Below are positions 8,319 to 17,755 of a DNA stretch of 22,319 nucleotides, one piece after another. The number at the start of each line of letters is the position of its first letter. The first letter of the stretch is position 1. The DNA is from Mycoemilia scoparia (Eukaryota > Kickxellomycota > Kickxellomycetes > Kickxellales > Kickxellaceae): assembly GCA_027575805.1 (NCBI GenBank), contig JANBPU010000256.1:1-22319 (forward strand). The letters are read 5' to 3'. The notes beneath the pieces were generated by a model, which had not been told where the DNA came from, made no database searches, and saw only the letters and a program-made list of their open reading frames with translations. The position numbers and the translations under genes were made by a program.

Positions 8319-9210
8319 ACCAACTCGATTATCCTGATGGCTATCACGTTTCTTGGCACCAAGATCACAGCTCCACAGCATCCAAAATAATAGGCTCTCA
8401 TTGAGAAACTATGATGCGATGTTGTGTTATGTCTTGCACTACGGCCAGCCATCAATCATCTTCAAACACCATTCAAGGCTCTTTTCTCTCGCTCTGATAT
8501 GCCGATCAAACCATGTGATTTCAGGCTCATCAAAATGTTGTATCTGCAATTACCCACCCTTAGCCACTATTGACAACAAAAGATGGCGTGACTATAGTCC
8601 CAAGTTCTTGATACCAAAGCCATTGGTCTTTCCATACATCTCTCAAGGTCCAAATTCTCAGCACACAAAATTCCTTATAAACTATACAGTTCTAGCCAAC
8701 GGGCTCTTTTAATAAAATCAGCCAAGACAACCCCGACACCAACCAATAAGTTGCTATTTCCATCTCTCTATACACTTCTTGGCTATGCGCCTCAGCAATT
8801 GCTGCAATGCTTTTCATATAATAGGCCATAATGGCTTACTCTGCTGAAAAGACCGGATCGATCAATAAGCCCCCAATCGAAGATCACGTTTTCCCATATT
8901 TTTAGGAATTGCACAATCTATTCGACTATTGTTTGGAGTTTGCTTCTTTGCCAATCATATTGAACCCCGTGCACGCACATACCAGCCTGGTTGAGCGATT
9001 GATTGTACTGAGACTTCTCAATATTTTTAGGCTCCGAAATGGAATTTCCGACGGGATGGCGTGAGACAGTTTGCATGTAGAGAATAGTGTAGGAAATATG
9101 CCAAGAATGTCCTTGGAACAGACACGGATACACGGTTACGGTAGTGGGGTTATAGCCAGTTTGTCTGGTTTGCCATCATCACCATCCCAAACTTGGGTTA
9201 CTCGGAGCAG
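8319..9210. other. intergenic, nothing supported
   Basis: No frame above 120 codons and no motif was found. A minus-strand frame from ATG 8452 runs into hairpin copy F and ends there. Nothing else stands out. Confidence 0.4.
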
Positions 9211-9212
9211 AC

Positions 9213-9228
9213 GGGAGGGGGGAGGGGG
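9213..9228 (+). promoter_or_regulatory. G-tract with two AGGGG (STRE-like) motifs
   Basis: A run of three G tracts separated by single A residues holds AGGGG at 9216-9220 and 9223-9227. AGGGG/CCCCT is the core of the Msn2/4 stress response element of yeasts. The run lies about 115 bp upstream of the TATA box of the 188-aa gene. It could also form a G-quadruplex. Confidence 0.4.
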
Positions 9229-9342
9229 CAATTCATCATAAACACACTCATACAGAAGGGAGTAGATACAGTAGCAGCGACGCATGCAAGTATAGCTAGT
9301 CGCTCAATATGAGGATCCTTTATGGATCATAGCCGAATTCAA

Positions 9343-9354
9343 GTATAAAAGGAC
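9343..9354 (+). promoter_or_regulatory. TATA box of the 188-aa gene
   Basis: GTATAAAAGGAC is followed by a C/T-rich stretch (CTCTCTCTCTCTCTAG at 9443-9460) and a leader of about 400 nt that contains one ATG (9607) before the main start at 9778. No canonical splice donor is seen in the leader. Confidence 0.6.
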
Positions 9355-9606
9355 ATCCACGAGACTCCTTGTGTGACATTTCATCACTACCCTTCATACG
9401 CCACTATCATATCTTTAGATATCTTTGCCTTCTTTATAGGGGCTCTCTCTCTCTCTCTAGAAGTAGCCACGTCTTGTTTTCCACGCTTTCAGCTTATCCA
9501 ACTTCCAATATACACCCACTATCTCTAAATCCCGAAGACTTGCACAAACTACTTCAGCTCAAGCCTCAAACACTTTTTCTTTACTACCGCTGTATTCCTT
9601 CTACGA

Positions 9607-9663
9607 ATGCTTTATAGCCAACAACGACTTCATCAAGTTACAATTAACCGATTGATAGTCTAA
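9607..9663 (+). CDS. upstream ORF in the leader, 18 codons
   Basis: This is the only ATG in the 9360-9777 leader. It opens an 18-codon frame that stops at TAA 9661-9663, 114 nt before the main ATG. A single short uORF in an otherwise ATG-free leader suggests translational control of the downstream gene, but it is unproven. Confidence 0.4.
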   Translation: MLYSQQRLHQVTINRLIV

Positions 9664-9777
9664 AAATACCTAGCTACTCTTCTAACTAACTAACTGGCTC
9701 GAATCCTCAACGCTCACTGACACAAACATCATCGATTGAAGTTCACCGTATCCTTCTACTAACAACACATACGCACA

Positions 9778-10344
9778 ATGCTGCCTCGCGAAACCTCCTC
9801 TTCAGAACCCCACGTTCAAATCTTTGATCCCTTCGAGGGCACTAAGTTTAGCAAATACAGCCGCAACTATTACCAAACCAACTCGCTCTCGACCATCAGC
9901 ACTCGCCACGGTGGCCATACTACCGAGGTAGTAGTTCTTCAAAAGAAACGTACTCGCAGACGCTCATCGGCCTCCGAATATCTTCAAAACTCCGGAGCAA
10001 ACTCTTCAAACAGCGGCTACAGTTTCTCCAAGGCTGAAAGCCGCCAAATCGCCTCAACCATGGAGTTTGATTTCTCGGAAATAAAGGCCAAGGATGATGC
10101 CAAGGTCTGGCATAAACTAGGTGCCTCCCTGATCAAGCTGTATGGCAAAGTTTCTAATGACTCGTTGCGTCTTCGCCAGTCTGAAATTCTTCGTGCTACT
10201 GGCCATTTGTATTCCGAACAAGATATCATGAACGATATTTATGCCATGAGCTATGGCCTTCCTACCGAGCTGGGTCAGTTTGGTAATTCGTATGCCAATT
10301 TCGGGGATGTTGCTAATGTCAGTGTTGCTGCTATTGTGGCCTAA
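9778..10344 (+). CDS. 188-aa protein of unknown function, probable PKA-type sites
   Basis: I do not recognise a family. It is a complete ATG-initiated frame of 188 aa with codon use and amino-acid mix typical of a real soluble protein. The N-terminal half is Ser/Thr-rich and likely disordered. A basic cluster KKRTRRRSSAS (56-66) contains overlapping RRxS sites (Ser63, Ser64) that fit protein kinase A or AGC kinases and could also act as a nuclear signal. Residues 85-165 are richer in charged and hydrophobic residues (KVWHKLGASLIKLYGKV) and probably fold as helices. The C terminus is Gly/Asn/Ala-rich. TATA box, STRE-like G-tract, long leader and uORF suggest a regulated gene. The stop lies about 100 bp before hairpin copy G. 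Confidence 0.75.
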   Translation: MLPRETSSSEPHVQIFDPFEGTKFSKYSRNYYQTNSLSTISTRHGGHTTEVVVLQKKRTRRRSSASEYLQNSGANSSNSGYSFSKAESRQIASTMEFDFSEIKAKDDAKVWHKLGASLIKLYGKVSNDSLRLRQSEILRATGHLYSEQDIMNDIYAMSYGLPTELGQFGNSYANFGDVANVSVAAIVA

Positions 10345-10449
10345 GAAGTCTAGTCTAATAAGTCCTCAGAGGTAACATCGTTGTTGTCATTATCCTCTGT
10401 CCGTCCAGCTGTCTGGCCCCATCCTCTGTTTATCTTGACTCTCTTATAT

Positions 10450-10549
10450 TGGCGATTATTTTTGAAGGGTAATAGTTTACTAGTAAAACTGGACATCCAT
10501 TTGACTGTGATTGCCCCTATAAATATTCGCCCTTCAAAAATTATTGCAC
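10450..10549. mobile_element. hairpin MITE-like element, copy G
   Basis: The left arm TGGCGATTATTTTTGAAGGG and right arm CCCTTCAAAAATTATTGCAC flank a body nearly identical to E and J2. The flanks are ATAT at 10446-10449 and 10550-10553. It lies within about 105 bp of the stop of the 188-aa gene, so probably in its 3' UTR or terminator region. Confidence 0.85.
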
Positions 10550-10553
10550 ATAT

Positions 10554-11172
10554 CTTCAGCATATCGACTTTCCAACTTTCTTTTTTTTTCTCGCTAGATT
10601 CCAATTATTTTTTCCTTATTTATATATACTTTATTTTATTCTTGTATTTTTTGATTGAATATAAAATTGTGATTAAACGAAAACAAATCATTATACTACA
10701 GTGTTTATTAACTCTTCGATTTTACCATAGTGTAGTTTGTAGTAATTAATGCTTGTTTTAAAAACTGACCAACTGGAATAACAGAATATCACACTCCTTC
10801 TCTTGATAGGCTGGGATTAGTACTAATAAATTAGGTATGAATAAACATTCAATCCAACAACCAAAAGTATTTGTAGCACTTTTCTATTATTAGTTACTTG
10901 CAAAAACGTGTGTGTGTGTATGTGCTGATACAAAGAGAGTGAGCTCTCTGGTTATTTTAACTAGAAGCACACGCAAACAAAAACAGTGCAATATAAATAA
11001 ATGTTCTTTTTGGAGAGAATAGTTGGTTTATGTGCATTATAAAGCACCAATTAATATTAACAATAATCATGTCAGAATAGCCATCATAAAATTCGGCGGC
11101 CAACAGGGAATTCAATAAAAGCCTAATGCACAAACAATCTTAAAATGTTTTAGGACCCAAAATTTGAAGGAG
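10554..11172. other. AT-rich intergenic stretch
   Basis: It is very AT-rich from 10580 to 10720, with a (GT)n tract at 10909-10925. No supported frame or RNA was found. Confidence 0.4.
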
Positions 11173-11176
11173 TATA

Positions 11177-11281
11177 GGTGGTTATTTTGGAAGGGTTACT
11201 GCCCTTTGGTGGCTGCCAATGATTATAGGCGCATTCACAGTTGATAACCAAATAGCCACCCTTCAAAAATAATAGCCCATC
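11177..11281. mobile_element. hairpin MITE-like element, copy H
   Basis: This diverged copy has arms GGTGGTTATTTTGGAAGGGT and ACCCTTCAAAAATAATAGCC and a subfamily-2 core (GATTATAGGCGCATTCACAG). Here both flanks read TATA (11173-11176, 11282-11285) instead of ATAT. Confidence 0.75.
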
Positions 11282-11285
11282 TATA

Positions 11286-11830
11286 CATGTAAACACATGA
11301 TAAAGATTTTTGATCTCAATCAGCCTTTTATTATATTATAAATAGCCTGCCCATTATTTAGTTTTATTTGCTTATAATGACCATGGATTAATCTAAATAA
11401 TGGAGATTTCACTTGGGATCAAATGTATGGTAGACAAAGAAATAGAGATTGTCTTCGCTATATTTATTTTGGCCAAACCACACAGGCCAATTTGTTTGCA
11501 ATATTAGACGATGCATTGTTGTCAAAGGCCGATTGAGATCCGACCATATATGCAGGTAATAATAGAAAAGGCTACTGGCCTTTGCATTGCATGTAGGAAA
11601 TTTCTATAGAATTACAAACGGGTTTTCTGTGACCATGGTTTAGATTTAAAAATCACCGCTCTTGAAGTTGACTATGATTATATGAGATCCGTCGCCTTGT
11701 CACAAGCAATTCCTACTACTTTTACAACAAAGAATTGGCACAATTCGGACCTTCGACGCTTTCTATAATTGTTCTAGTGTGACCTATTATGAGGGCATTA
11801 TACTTTAGATGGATGTGAGAGGTATTAGAG
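11286..11830. other. upstream region of the receptor gene
   Basis: No frame is supported. A possible very decayed hairpin arm (GGTAATAATAGAAAAGGC) lies near 11555-11573. The promoter TATA box follows at 11831. Confidence 0.35.
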
Positions 11831-11839
11831 TATATAAAG
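11831..11839 (+). promoter_or_regulatory. TATA box of the receptor gene
   Basis: TATATAAAG lies 115-123 bp upstream of the first in-frame ATG (11954). Its position argues that translation starts at 11954 or 11984, not in the open frame further upstream. Confidence 0.6.
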
Positions 11840-11953
11840 AAAAGCTTGACATATGCGGCTTGCACTTTTCTCCTTTTGGTCAGTTTCCCATCTGTGTACT
11901 TTTATATTTCCTTTCTTTCTATCACAAATGACCATATAAATATATCTAAATGC

Positions 11954-13402
11954 ATGTATTTTAGTAGTAGCGTTTTTAGAGCAATGATGTTACGCCATTT
12001 CAGCACTTCAAATATCCATAACCATATTCCCCTCACTCCAGATGTGGGAACCGACCTGCCACCACAATCACAATCACAGCTACTACGGAGATTTCGGTTA
12101 AGCGATATAACAAACCACATACTAGTAACCAACGAATCCGTAGCACTAACCACCAGTGTTGGAAATTACACTTACGTTATAAAAGGGCTCACAATACTAT
12201 CATTCGTTCTATCGCTAATCGTCATATCAATAACCGGACTTGGCATATATTTTCGGCGTGACCTGATAAAGCGCCCATCTTTGAGACTAGCCGGTGGAAT
12301 CGGAATTATAGATTTAGGAATGTCAATATTAATATTCCTGCTTTTAGACAACAACTTTACCGGTGAACTAAATACTCAGTCACAATATGCCATAAACTTC
12401 TTTTACACAGCACTTCCACTGATATTCATGTGCCTCAACACATGCATAATGATCCAGCTCCACCTCTCAGTAATTCTGCGAAAAGAAAAGACTGCCAGAA
12501 AAATAGGCAGATGGTATGAGGTTTCTTGTGTTTTTCTTGGATGTGCTCTGGCCTCATCAAATTTAATTCAAAAGAGTGGACTAAGATGGGACCACTATCT
12601 ACTCCGTTTTGTAGCATCTGAACTGCCTGGTCATAGCTTTTTCATAACAGATAAAATACTGAACAAGATTGTTTGGCCTAGCTTGTGCATTTTGTATTGT
12701 ATTGTTATTTCTGTATTGGTGCTGTTTAAATTGTTTCCAATGTTCAGAAACTCCAAAGCCTCAATGAACAACAATGACAACCTTTCGCATCCAGATTTTC
12801 CAAACCTTGGTTTCTCGTTTGATATTCCACTCAAAGAAACTACTACTTTGACTTCAAAAGCAAGGCCACTGGCTAGCCCTTCCATAGTACAAATGACATC
12901 ATTGCCATCATCATGGACCACCAATCCTTCAAATCACCCAGACGATGAAGACGATAATATGCAAACAATACCAAGTTCAGGAAAAGGAAGTAGCGGGGCT
13001 GTAGTAGCCGTCGACATCCACCCTCTACCAACAAAGAGCAATACCAAACTATTCGTCATAAACACAAACCCCTGTTCCAAAAGAAAAGGAAAAATCAGTG
13101 GAGGAGGAGGAGGGGGGATAATTTCAATAACTTCACTCAAAAAGCGCAATAAAATGCGCAGGTCTATTCTCAGAATCATGTTATTCCCCATTGGAATAGT
13201 ACTTCTTCGAATAATAGCTTTCTTTGTTCTAACCATATATCTTGATAAAGACGGGCCCATCGAAATGACCATTTACAATTTAAAAAGTATATTGAGCTTT
13301 GTTTTATTCCTTTTAAACCCCAATTTGGATGAAATTTGGTATCTTTTTTTTGATAAAATCAAGGCATTTACCAAAAGAGCTTTTTTGTTAATTAATAAAT
13401 AA
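11954..13402 (+). CDS. seven-transmembrane GPCR-like receptor
   Basis: From the first ATG the protein is 482 aa. Seven hydrophobic segments are visible at roughly 75-100, 111-132, 145-174, 188-207, 238-262, 403-430 and 441-465. Between TM5 and TM6 is a hydrophilic loop of about 140 residues, rich in Ser/Thr/Asn with an acidic patch (HPDDEDD), a Gly6 run and a basic end (LKKRNKMRRS). TM7 carries LNPNLDEIWY. N-glycosylation sequons (NES, NYT) lie before TM1. A very large third cytoplasmic loop is the layout of fungal Gpr1/Git3 and cAMP-receptor-like GPCRs, which act upstream of G-alpha and cAMP/PKA signalling. I infer class from topology only. The frame is open upstream to 11846, but without an ATG. 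ATG 11984 is an alternative start. Hairpin copy I lies just past the stop. Confidence 0.72.
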   Translation: MYFSSSVFRAMMLRHFSTSNIHNHIPLTPDVGTDLPPQSQSQLLRRFRLSDITNHILVTNESVALTTSVGNYTYVIKGLTILSFVLSLIVISITGLGIYFRRDLIKRPSLRLAGGIGIIDLGMSILIFLLLDNNFTGELNTQSQYAINFFYTALPLIFMCLNTCIMIQLHLSVILRKEKTARKIGRWYEVSCVFLGCALASSNLIQKSGLRWDHYLLRFVASELPGHSFFITDKILNKIVWPSLCILYCIVISVLVLFKLFPMFRNSKASMNNNDNLSHPDFPNLGFSFDIPLKETTTLTSKARPLASPSIVQMTSLPSSWTTNPSNHPDDEDDNMQTIPSSGKGSSGAVVAVDIHPLPTKSNTKLFVINTNPCSKRKGKISGGGGGGIISITSLKKRNKMRRSILRIMLFPIGIVLLRIIAFFVLTIYLDKDGPIEMTIYNLKSILSFVLFLLNPNLDEIWYLFFDKIKAFTKRAFLLINK

Positions 13403-13414
13403 ATATCATTTGCT

Positions 13415-13473
13415 TGAGTAATAATCATTGGCGGCCACCAAAAGGAGGTGGCATCCTTCAAAAATTATAATCC
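13415..13473. mobile_element. degenerate hairpin MITE-like element, copy I
   Basis: The right arm is intact (CCTTCAAAAATTATAATCC). The left arm is cut to GAGTAATAAT and joined directly to an ATTGGCGGCCACCAAAAG core. Flanks are not clear. It begins 13 bp after the receptor stop codon, so it probably forms part of the receptor mRNA 3' UTR. Confidence 0.65.
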
Positions 13474-13483
13474 AAATGGGCTG

Positions 13484-13590
13484 GCTCCTTGGAGTAGTTG
13501 CATATAAAATTACTGGTGATTGGGCCAAAATCTGAAGAGACCCACCCATTTCTGCCTACTATAGATATTCGATCATTAGTGAAATCAGAC
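13484..13590 (+). repeat. dispersed repeat R, copy 3 (longest)
   Basis: It matches the reverse complement of 2637-2735 and parts of 6706-6780. It sits next to hairpin copy I and ends near ACCATTTG, which resembles the hairpin flank ACCATATG. The stretch from 13591 to 13982 is AT-rich 3' DNA between two convergent genes with nothing else visible. Confidence 0.6.
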
Positions 13591-13982
13591 CATTTGACTA
13601 ATTAAATATAGCTGATATTTTGTTAGGGACTGAGTGAGAAAGCTTTTGATTGTAAAATAATTGATTATCACCATCTAAATAAAAGAATCGTAGATAGTTT
13701 TTAAGTTTATGATAAGATAAAAGTAAAAAAAGTGAGATAATGAGTGGTGCAAAGTACTTGTTTTAACCTAAAAAGAAAAGGAAGAGGATCGACGTTCTAC
13801 CTATACTGTGTACTGCTATTGTTACTAATAGTTTGTGTAAAATATTGGTGGTGTTACGAGAATAATGGCAAATAGAAAATTATATGGTGGAATCGATCCA
13901 TCATATGATTGTTTCTAACAAAATAAAAAAGACGTTTTAGAGAGACAGGCAGAGAGTTTTATGCATTAGTAATGATAACTAA

Positions 13983-16133
13983 CTAGCGGCCACGGAATCC
14001 ATCGCCACCATTCATACTATGGGCCAGAGACATTGCGCCACCACTTCCATCAAATGTGAATCCAGCAAACTGCATCTGAACAGTCTCAGACAAATGAGCA
14101 TCAGGGACATACGAATCCTGGGGCATTTCGGAAGTGAACTCCTCATCAAAGTTGGAAGTATCGATCGCTGATGCAACGCTGGGCTTGAATGGTGGCTCAT
14201 ACTTCTTGCCCAACAAAAAGTCCCAGTCGATCTCTGCAAAGAATGGTTGCTGCTTGATTTCAAGGGCACCATTGTTGCCCAGGCGAGTATTGGGATTGCG
14301 GTCCAAAAGCCCACGCAACAAATGTTTGGCTCTGGATCCCATATCATCTGGGAATACGAGCGGATCTTCAAGGATTCGGCGGTACATTTCATTAACATTA
14401 TCATCATAAAATGGTGGCAATCCAGTCAACATTTCGAAAAGAAGGACACCGAATGTCCACCAGTCAACAGTCTTTGTGTATCCCTGGCCGCGCAGCAGCT
14501 CAGGTGCCAAGTATTCGGGAGTGCCACAGAATGTGTTGGTAGTTGCGGTGTCGCTCATATCCAATTTACATAGGCCAAAGTCACATAGTGCGATATGGCC
14601 AGTAAAGTCAAGCAAGATGTTTTCGGGCTTCAAGTCACGGTAAATTACATTATATGAGTGCAAGCATTCGAGAGCACTGAGCAATTCAGCGGCATAGAAA
14701 CGACTTCGATTCTGGTCAAATCTACCTTCATTCTGCAAATGATGGAACAGCTCGCCGCCATTGATGAATGCCAGGACAAAGTAAAGTTTTTGTGGATTCT
14801 GGAACGAGAATTTCAGGGGTACAATAAAGGGATGGTTGATCTTTGCTAGAACGGTTCTTTCGGCTAGAGTGTGTGCAACTTCGGATCTCATGACAATCTT
14901 GGATTTGTTTAGGATCTTCATAGCATAGATTCTGTTGGTATCACGTTTACGAACCTGCATAACTTTACCAAAGCTACCTTTGCCAATAACCTTGAGCAAC
15001 TCGAAATCATCAATCGATAAGGGTGTGGCGTCCTTCTTGTTGAAGCAGTACTGAATTCGAATGCTGCCTCCAGAGCCTCCAAATAATGGGAACCAATCAT
15101 CAACCAACCTTTCGTTGATAAAGTCAGGAATTATACGAACAGAGCCCAAAAACACGGCTCCAGTGATTGGGGTAGACCCTGAAGAAGAATTCTGATCGCC
15201 ATTATTATTTTGGTCAGGATGTCCACCACCAAATCTTTGGTAGCCTCTGTTTTGCTGAGTAGGCAATGGTGGTTTGGGATACATTACTTCGGAGGTTCTC
15301 TGGTAAAGGGTTATCATGACATTCGATGCTCTGGATACGTCAAAATGAGCACGGTTATTCCAGATGGGGTTGCGATTATCACCACCCAAGGCGGCCATTA
15401 CGACCTCATTGCGGTCAAACTCGACAACAGCGTATGGTCGATGTTGGGGTTCGTTACGGTAAGGAGCATAGCGAGCAGCCAATGACTGTTGCTGCTGAGA
15501 AAGAAGGCTGTTGCCACCGGCTTCATTTCCAGAGCTTAGATTGCGACCTTCCATAACACGAATGACCAAAACACCGGTTTTTCGACCTGAGGATGAAGGA
15601 GGTTGTGCATTTGCTGCAGCAGAATTGGAAGATGCGCTGCGGTTTGAAACGGATGATGATGGTGATGTGGATGTATGAGGAGGAGGAATTCCGTTTCCAG
15701 GACCCGATCTGTTGTTGTTGTTGTTGTTATATCCATCAGCTCCTACCATACCACCAGCATGTATTCCCTGCGTACTAGCTGGACCAGGCATTGGGGGCTT
15801 CTGTTGGTATGAGTCAATCATCATTTGCTGCTGCTGCTGCTGTTGTTGTTGTTGACCACGAATATTGGCAGCACCATTCTTGGGTACAACCATGCCTTGA
15901 TGGTAATTTTGGGCATTGTTTCCATATACCTTGAAATTTCCAGCACTGCTTGGGCTGCTGTGACCATAGTTGTTGGCGGGAATTTGTTGCTTTAGGGACT
16001 TGTTGCTACTATTCGAGGACAAGAAGCCACCATTGTTGTCTTTTAGGGAAGATGATGATGCAGACTGACTATTAATGCTGGCATCTTTATTTTCTATTAA
16101 TAGAGAAATATTAGGTTTAGAGAAATTCGACAT
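13983..16133 (-). CDS. SCH9: Sch9-type AGC protein kinase with N-terminal C2 domain
   Basis: This is a complete 716-aa serine/threonine kinase. Residues 1-185 are low-complexity (poly-Gln at 94-103, poly-Asn, Ser). A C2-like domain spans about 187-365 (TGVLVIRVMEGRNLS ... PYAVVEFD ... NPIWNN). The kinase domain spans about 377-632: G-loop GKGSFGKV (384-391), Lys406, YRDLKPEN with Asp500, DFG 518-520, T-loop TFCGTPE with PDK1-type Thr534, and APE 543-545. The AGC tail carries a likely turn-motif region (EEFTSEMP) and the hydrophobic motif FAGFTF with Thr693. The C2 plus AGC layout distinguishes Sch9/Sck from Ypk kinases. In yeasts Sch9 is phosphorylated by TORC1 and drives ribosome biogenesis and growth, often at the vacuole. 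The start is the only plausible upstream ATG. Confidence 0.95.
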   Translation of the reverse strand: MSNFSKPNISLLIENKDASINSQSASSSSLKDNNGGFLSSNSSNKSLKQQIPANNYGHSSPSSAGNFKVYGNNAQNYHQGMVVPKNGAANIRGQQQQQQQQQQMMIDSYQQKPPMPGPASTQGIHAGGMVGADGYNNNNNNRSGPGNGIPPPHTSTSPSSSVSNRSASSNSAAANAQPPSSSGRKTGVLVIRVMEGRNLSSGNEAGGNSLLSQQQQSLAARYAPYRNEPQHRPYAVVEFDRNEVVMAALGGDNRNPIWNNRAHFDVSRASNVMITLYQRTSEVMYPKPPLPTQQNRGYQRFGGGHPDQNNNGDQNSSSGSTPITGAVFLGSVRIIPDFINERLVDDWFPLFGGSGGSIRIQYCFNKKDATPLSIDDFELLKVIGKGSFGKVMQVRKRDTNRIYAMKILNKSKIVMRSEVAHTLAERTVLAKINHPFIVPLKFSFQNPQKLYFVLAFINGGELFHHLQNEGRFDQNRSRFYAAELLSALECLHSYNVIYRDLKPENILLDFTGHIALCDFGLCKLDMSDTATTNTFCGTPEYLAPELLRGQGYTKTVDWWTFGVLLFEMLTGLPPFYDDNVNEMYRRILEDPLVFPDDMGSRAKHLLRGLLDRNPNTRLGNNGALEIKQQPFFAEIDWDFLLGKKYEPPFKPSVASAIDTSNFDEEFTSEMPQDSYVPDAHLSETVQMQFAGFTFDGSGGAMSLAHSMNGGDGFRGR
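15726..15853 (-). repeat. Gln and Asn codon repeats within SCH9
   Basis: CAG/CAA runs (about 15826-15855) encode the poly-Gln tract, and an AAC run (about 15710-15730) encodes poly-Asn, both in the disordered N terminus. Mixed CAA/CAG use makes slippage less likely than a pure tract would. Confidence 0.7.
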
Positions 16134-17533
16134 AGATGAGAAGGATGCAAAAAGGCAATCTGAAAGCTCAAAACTTACTACTAGGGCGGAGCCAAGACAT
16201 TATAATAAACAAACGAAGAAAGACTGATAAGTGGTATTAATTGGTAGGATTACAGAGGAGATAATAATGATAGTAGCTATGAAGTAAAGAGAGAAGCGAG
16301 AGTAGATAAAAGATTAAATATTATTTAGAGAAAGAGAGATGTTTTAGGGTAAACAATAATTGAAAGACAGTAGTAGAAAAAATTAGTCAGGATACCTGAA
16401 GAAGGGGGCAAAGGATTGATGGCAGTAGCGGCACAAGCAGTTGTTAAACAAGGGCGAGACTAATATGCTATTACACACAGCAACAGCAATAAAAAAGGCT
16501 ATGTATATGGGAGTCCAAGACAGAGTGCGACTGGTAACAAAGGGAAAATAGAGAGAGAAGGGCTGGTAGTATAATAAAATAATCTAAACGATACTAACAA
16601 TAAAGGAAGGTGAGAAGAAAGAGAGAGAGAAGGCAATGAAGCTAGAAGGAATTGAGCAATTAATAATAACACACATCGTGCTAAAGAAGCCAGTCCGCGC
16701 ATACATACATTCATACACAGTTAAATGCGAGCTGCAGAAGGCAGACAGGCTTAGCATTTGGGATATTGAAACAGGTCGCTGCAGTCGTTTAGCTGTAGGA
16801 CTGTGCAAGATATGTGCGTGTGTGTGGGGCAGAGACCAGAGACTGTTGGGCACACAGGCATACACACACACTGTGGCGCCCACCACCAGCTGAAAGGCGG
16901 GCTGAGAGAATAGAAGACTTTTGTCTGTCTGTCAAACTGCACAGAGTTGGCTGCGTCTTGGTTGTGGCCTCCATTTCTCTGTGTCCATTGATGTGAGTCA
17001 GCCAATTTGCCAGTCCAACTGTTCGTCTGTCTGCGGACTACTGACATCGTGGTAGTTATGCAGTAAAGGTTGTTCAGCATCTTGGCTAAAGCAGTTCTTG
17101 GTCTTTATAGTCCCCCACTTTCTCTATCATCGTGGTCATTAATAAATTTCCTCTTGGACCAGCACTCGACCTTGTGGGCCGGTATTGTGTGCTTGCTCAT
17201 GTTTGGCAATCACTGCCCATCAATCCCCCTAGCTTTGTTCTCTGCTGTCCTTGTAGGCCGCTGATATGAGCCACCCGGTTAGTTTACAATTGGCCATCTG
17301 TGAAGGGATGGCTGTGGATGCGAGTGCTGTGTGGCCAATTGTATTCAGATTGATTGAAGGCAGGGGTTTGTCGTCCTCACTCACCCACCCACTCACAGAT
17401 TATGATGGCTGCTACTATCTCCGATCCAGCCGTGGTGTGCGTGTGTGCTAATGTGTGGTCATCAAATCCTAATATTGGGTTCATTCGCAGCTTTGCATTT
17501 CTTTGTATTATAAAGCCACTGGAGGTCCTTGAC
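16134..17533. other. long upstream region of SCH9
   Basis: About 1.4 kb lies between the SCH9 start and the first hairpin. It is A/G-rich near the gene (GAGAGAGAA tracts at 16540-16640) and has CA/GT-rich patches near 16815-16875 and 17435-17450. No frame here is convincing. A large SCH9 promoter and leader is the simplest reading. Confidence 0.4.
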
Positions 17534-17537
17534 ACAT

Positions 17538-17651
17538 GAAAGATTGTTTTTGAAGGGCTAAGTTTTACTAGTAGGCCAGTTTCAACTTGCATACTAGTCA
17601 CCATATATTTTCATTGATAATACTAGTTTAGCCCTTCAAAAATAACTACCC
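17538..17651. mobile_element. hairpin MITE-like element, copy J1
   Basis: The arms are GAAAGATTGTTTTTGAAGGG and CCCTTCAAAAATAACTACCC, 114 bp, with flanks ACAT at 17534-17537 and 17652-17655. The core has TTTTACTAGTAGGCCAG like copy F. The right ACAT is shared with J2. Confidence 0.8.
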
Positions 17652-17655
17652 ACAT

Positions 17656-17755
17656 GGGTAATAATTTTTGAAGGGCGAAAGTTCACTAGTAAAACTGGAC
17701 ATCTATTTGACTGTGATTGCCCCTATAAATATTCACCCTTCAAAAATTATGATCC
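17656..17755. mobile_element. hairpin MITE-like element, copy J2
   Basis: This is the cleanest copy: exactly 100 bp between flanks ACAT 17652-17655 and ACAT 17756-17759, with left arm GGGTAATAATTTTTGAAGGG and right arm CCCTTCAAAAATTATGATCC. The body is nearly identical to E and G. Confidence 0.9.

Noticed and set aside
8197..8455. Idea that hairpin F interrupts one gene made of minus frames 8452-8315 and 8196-7892
   Set aside because: Removing the 114-bp element plus one ATAT (118 bp) does not keep the two frames in register. They are in phase only with the element present, where a TAA in the arm separates them.
9369..9617. 82-codon frame just after the TATA box of the 188-aa gene
   Set aside because: It opens with TTG, not ATG, and lies in what looks like the leader.
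11543..11600. Further hairpin copy
   Set aside because: Only a partial left arm is visible (GGTAATAATAG), with no right arm, so it is too weak to list as an element.
11846..11953. N-terminal extension of the receptor, which would look like a signal peptide
   Set aside because: The codon at 11846 is TTG, not ATG, and it lies only 7 bp past the TATA box, so it is unlikely to be translated.
16134..16180. Intron in the SCH9 leader (GTAAGT on the minus strand near 16176)
   Set aside because: The space to the ATG is about 40 nt, too short for an intron, and there is no branch site.
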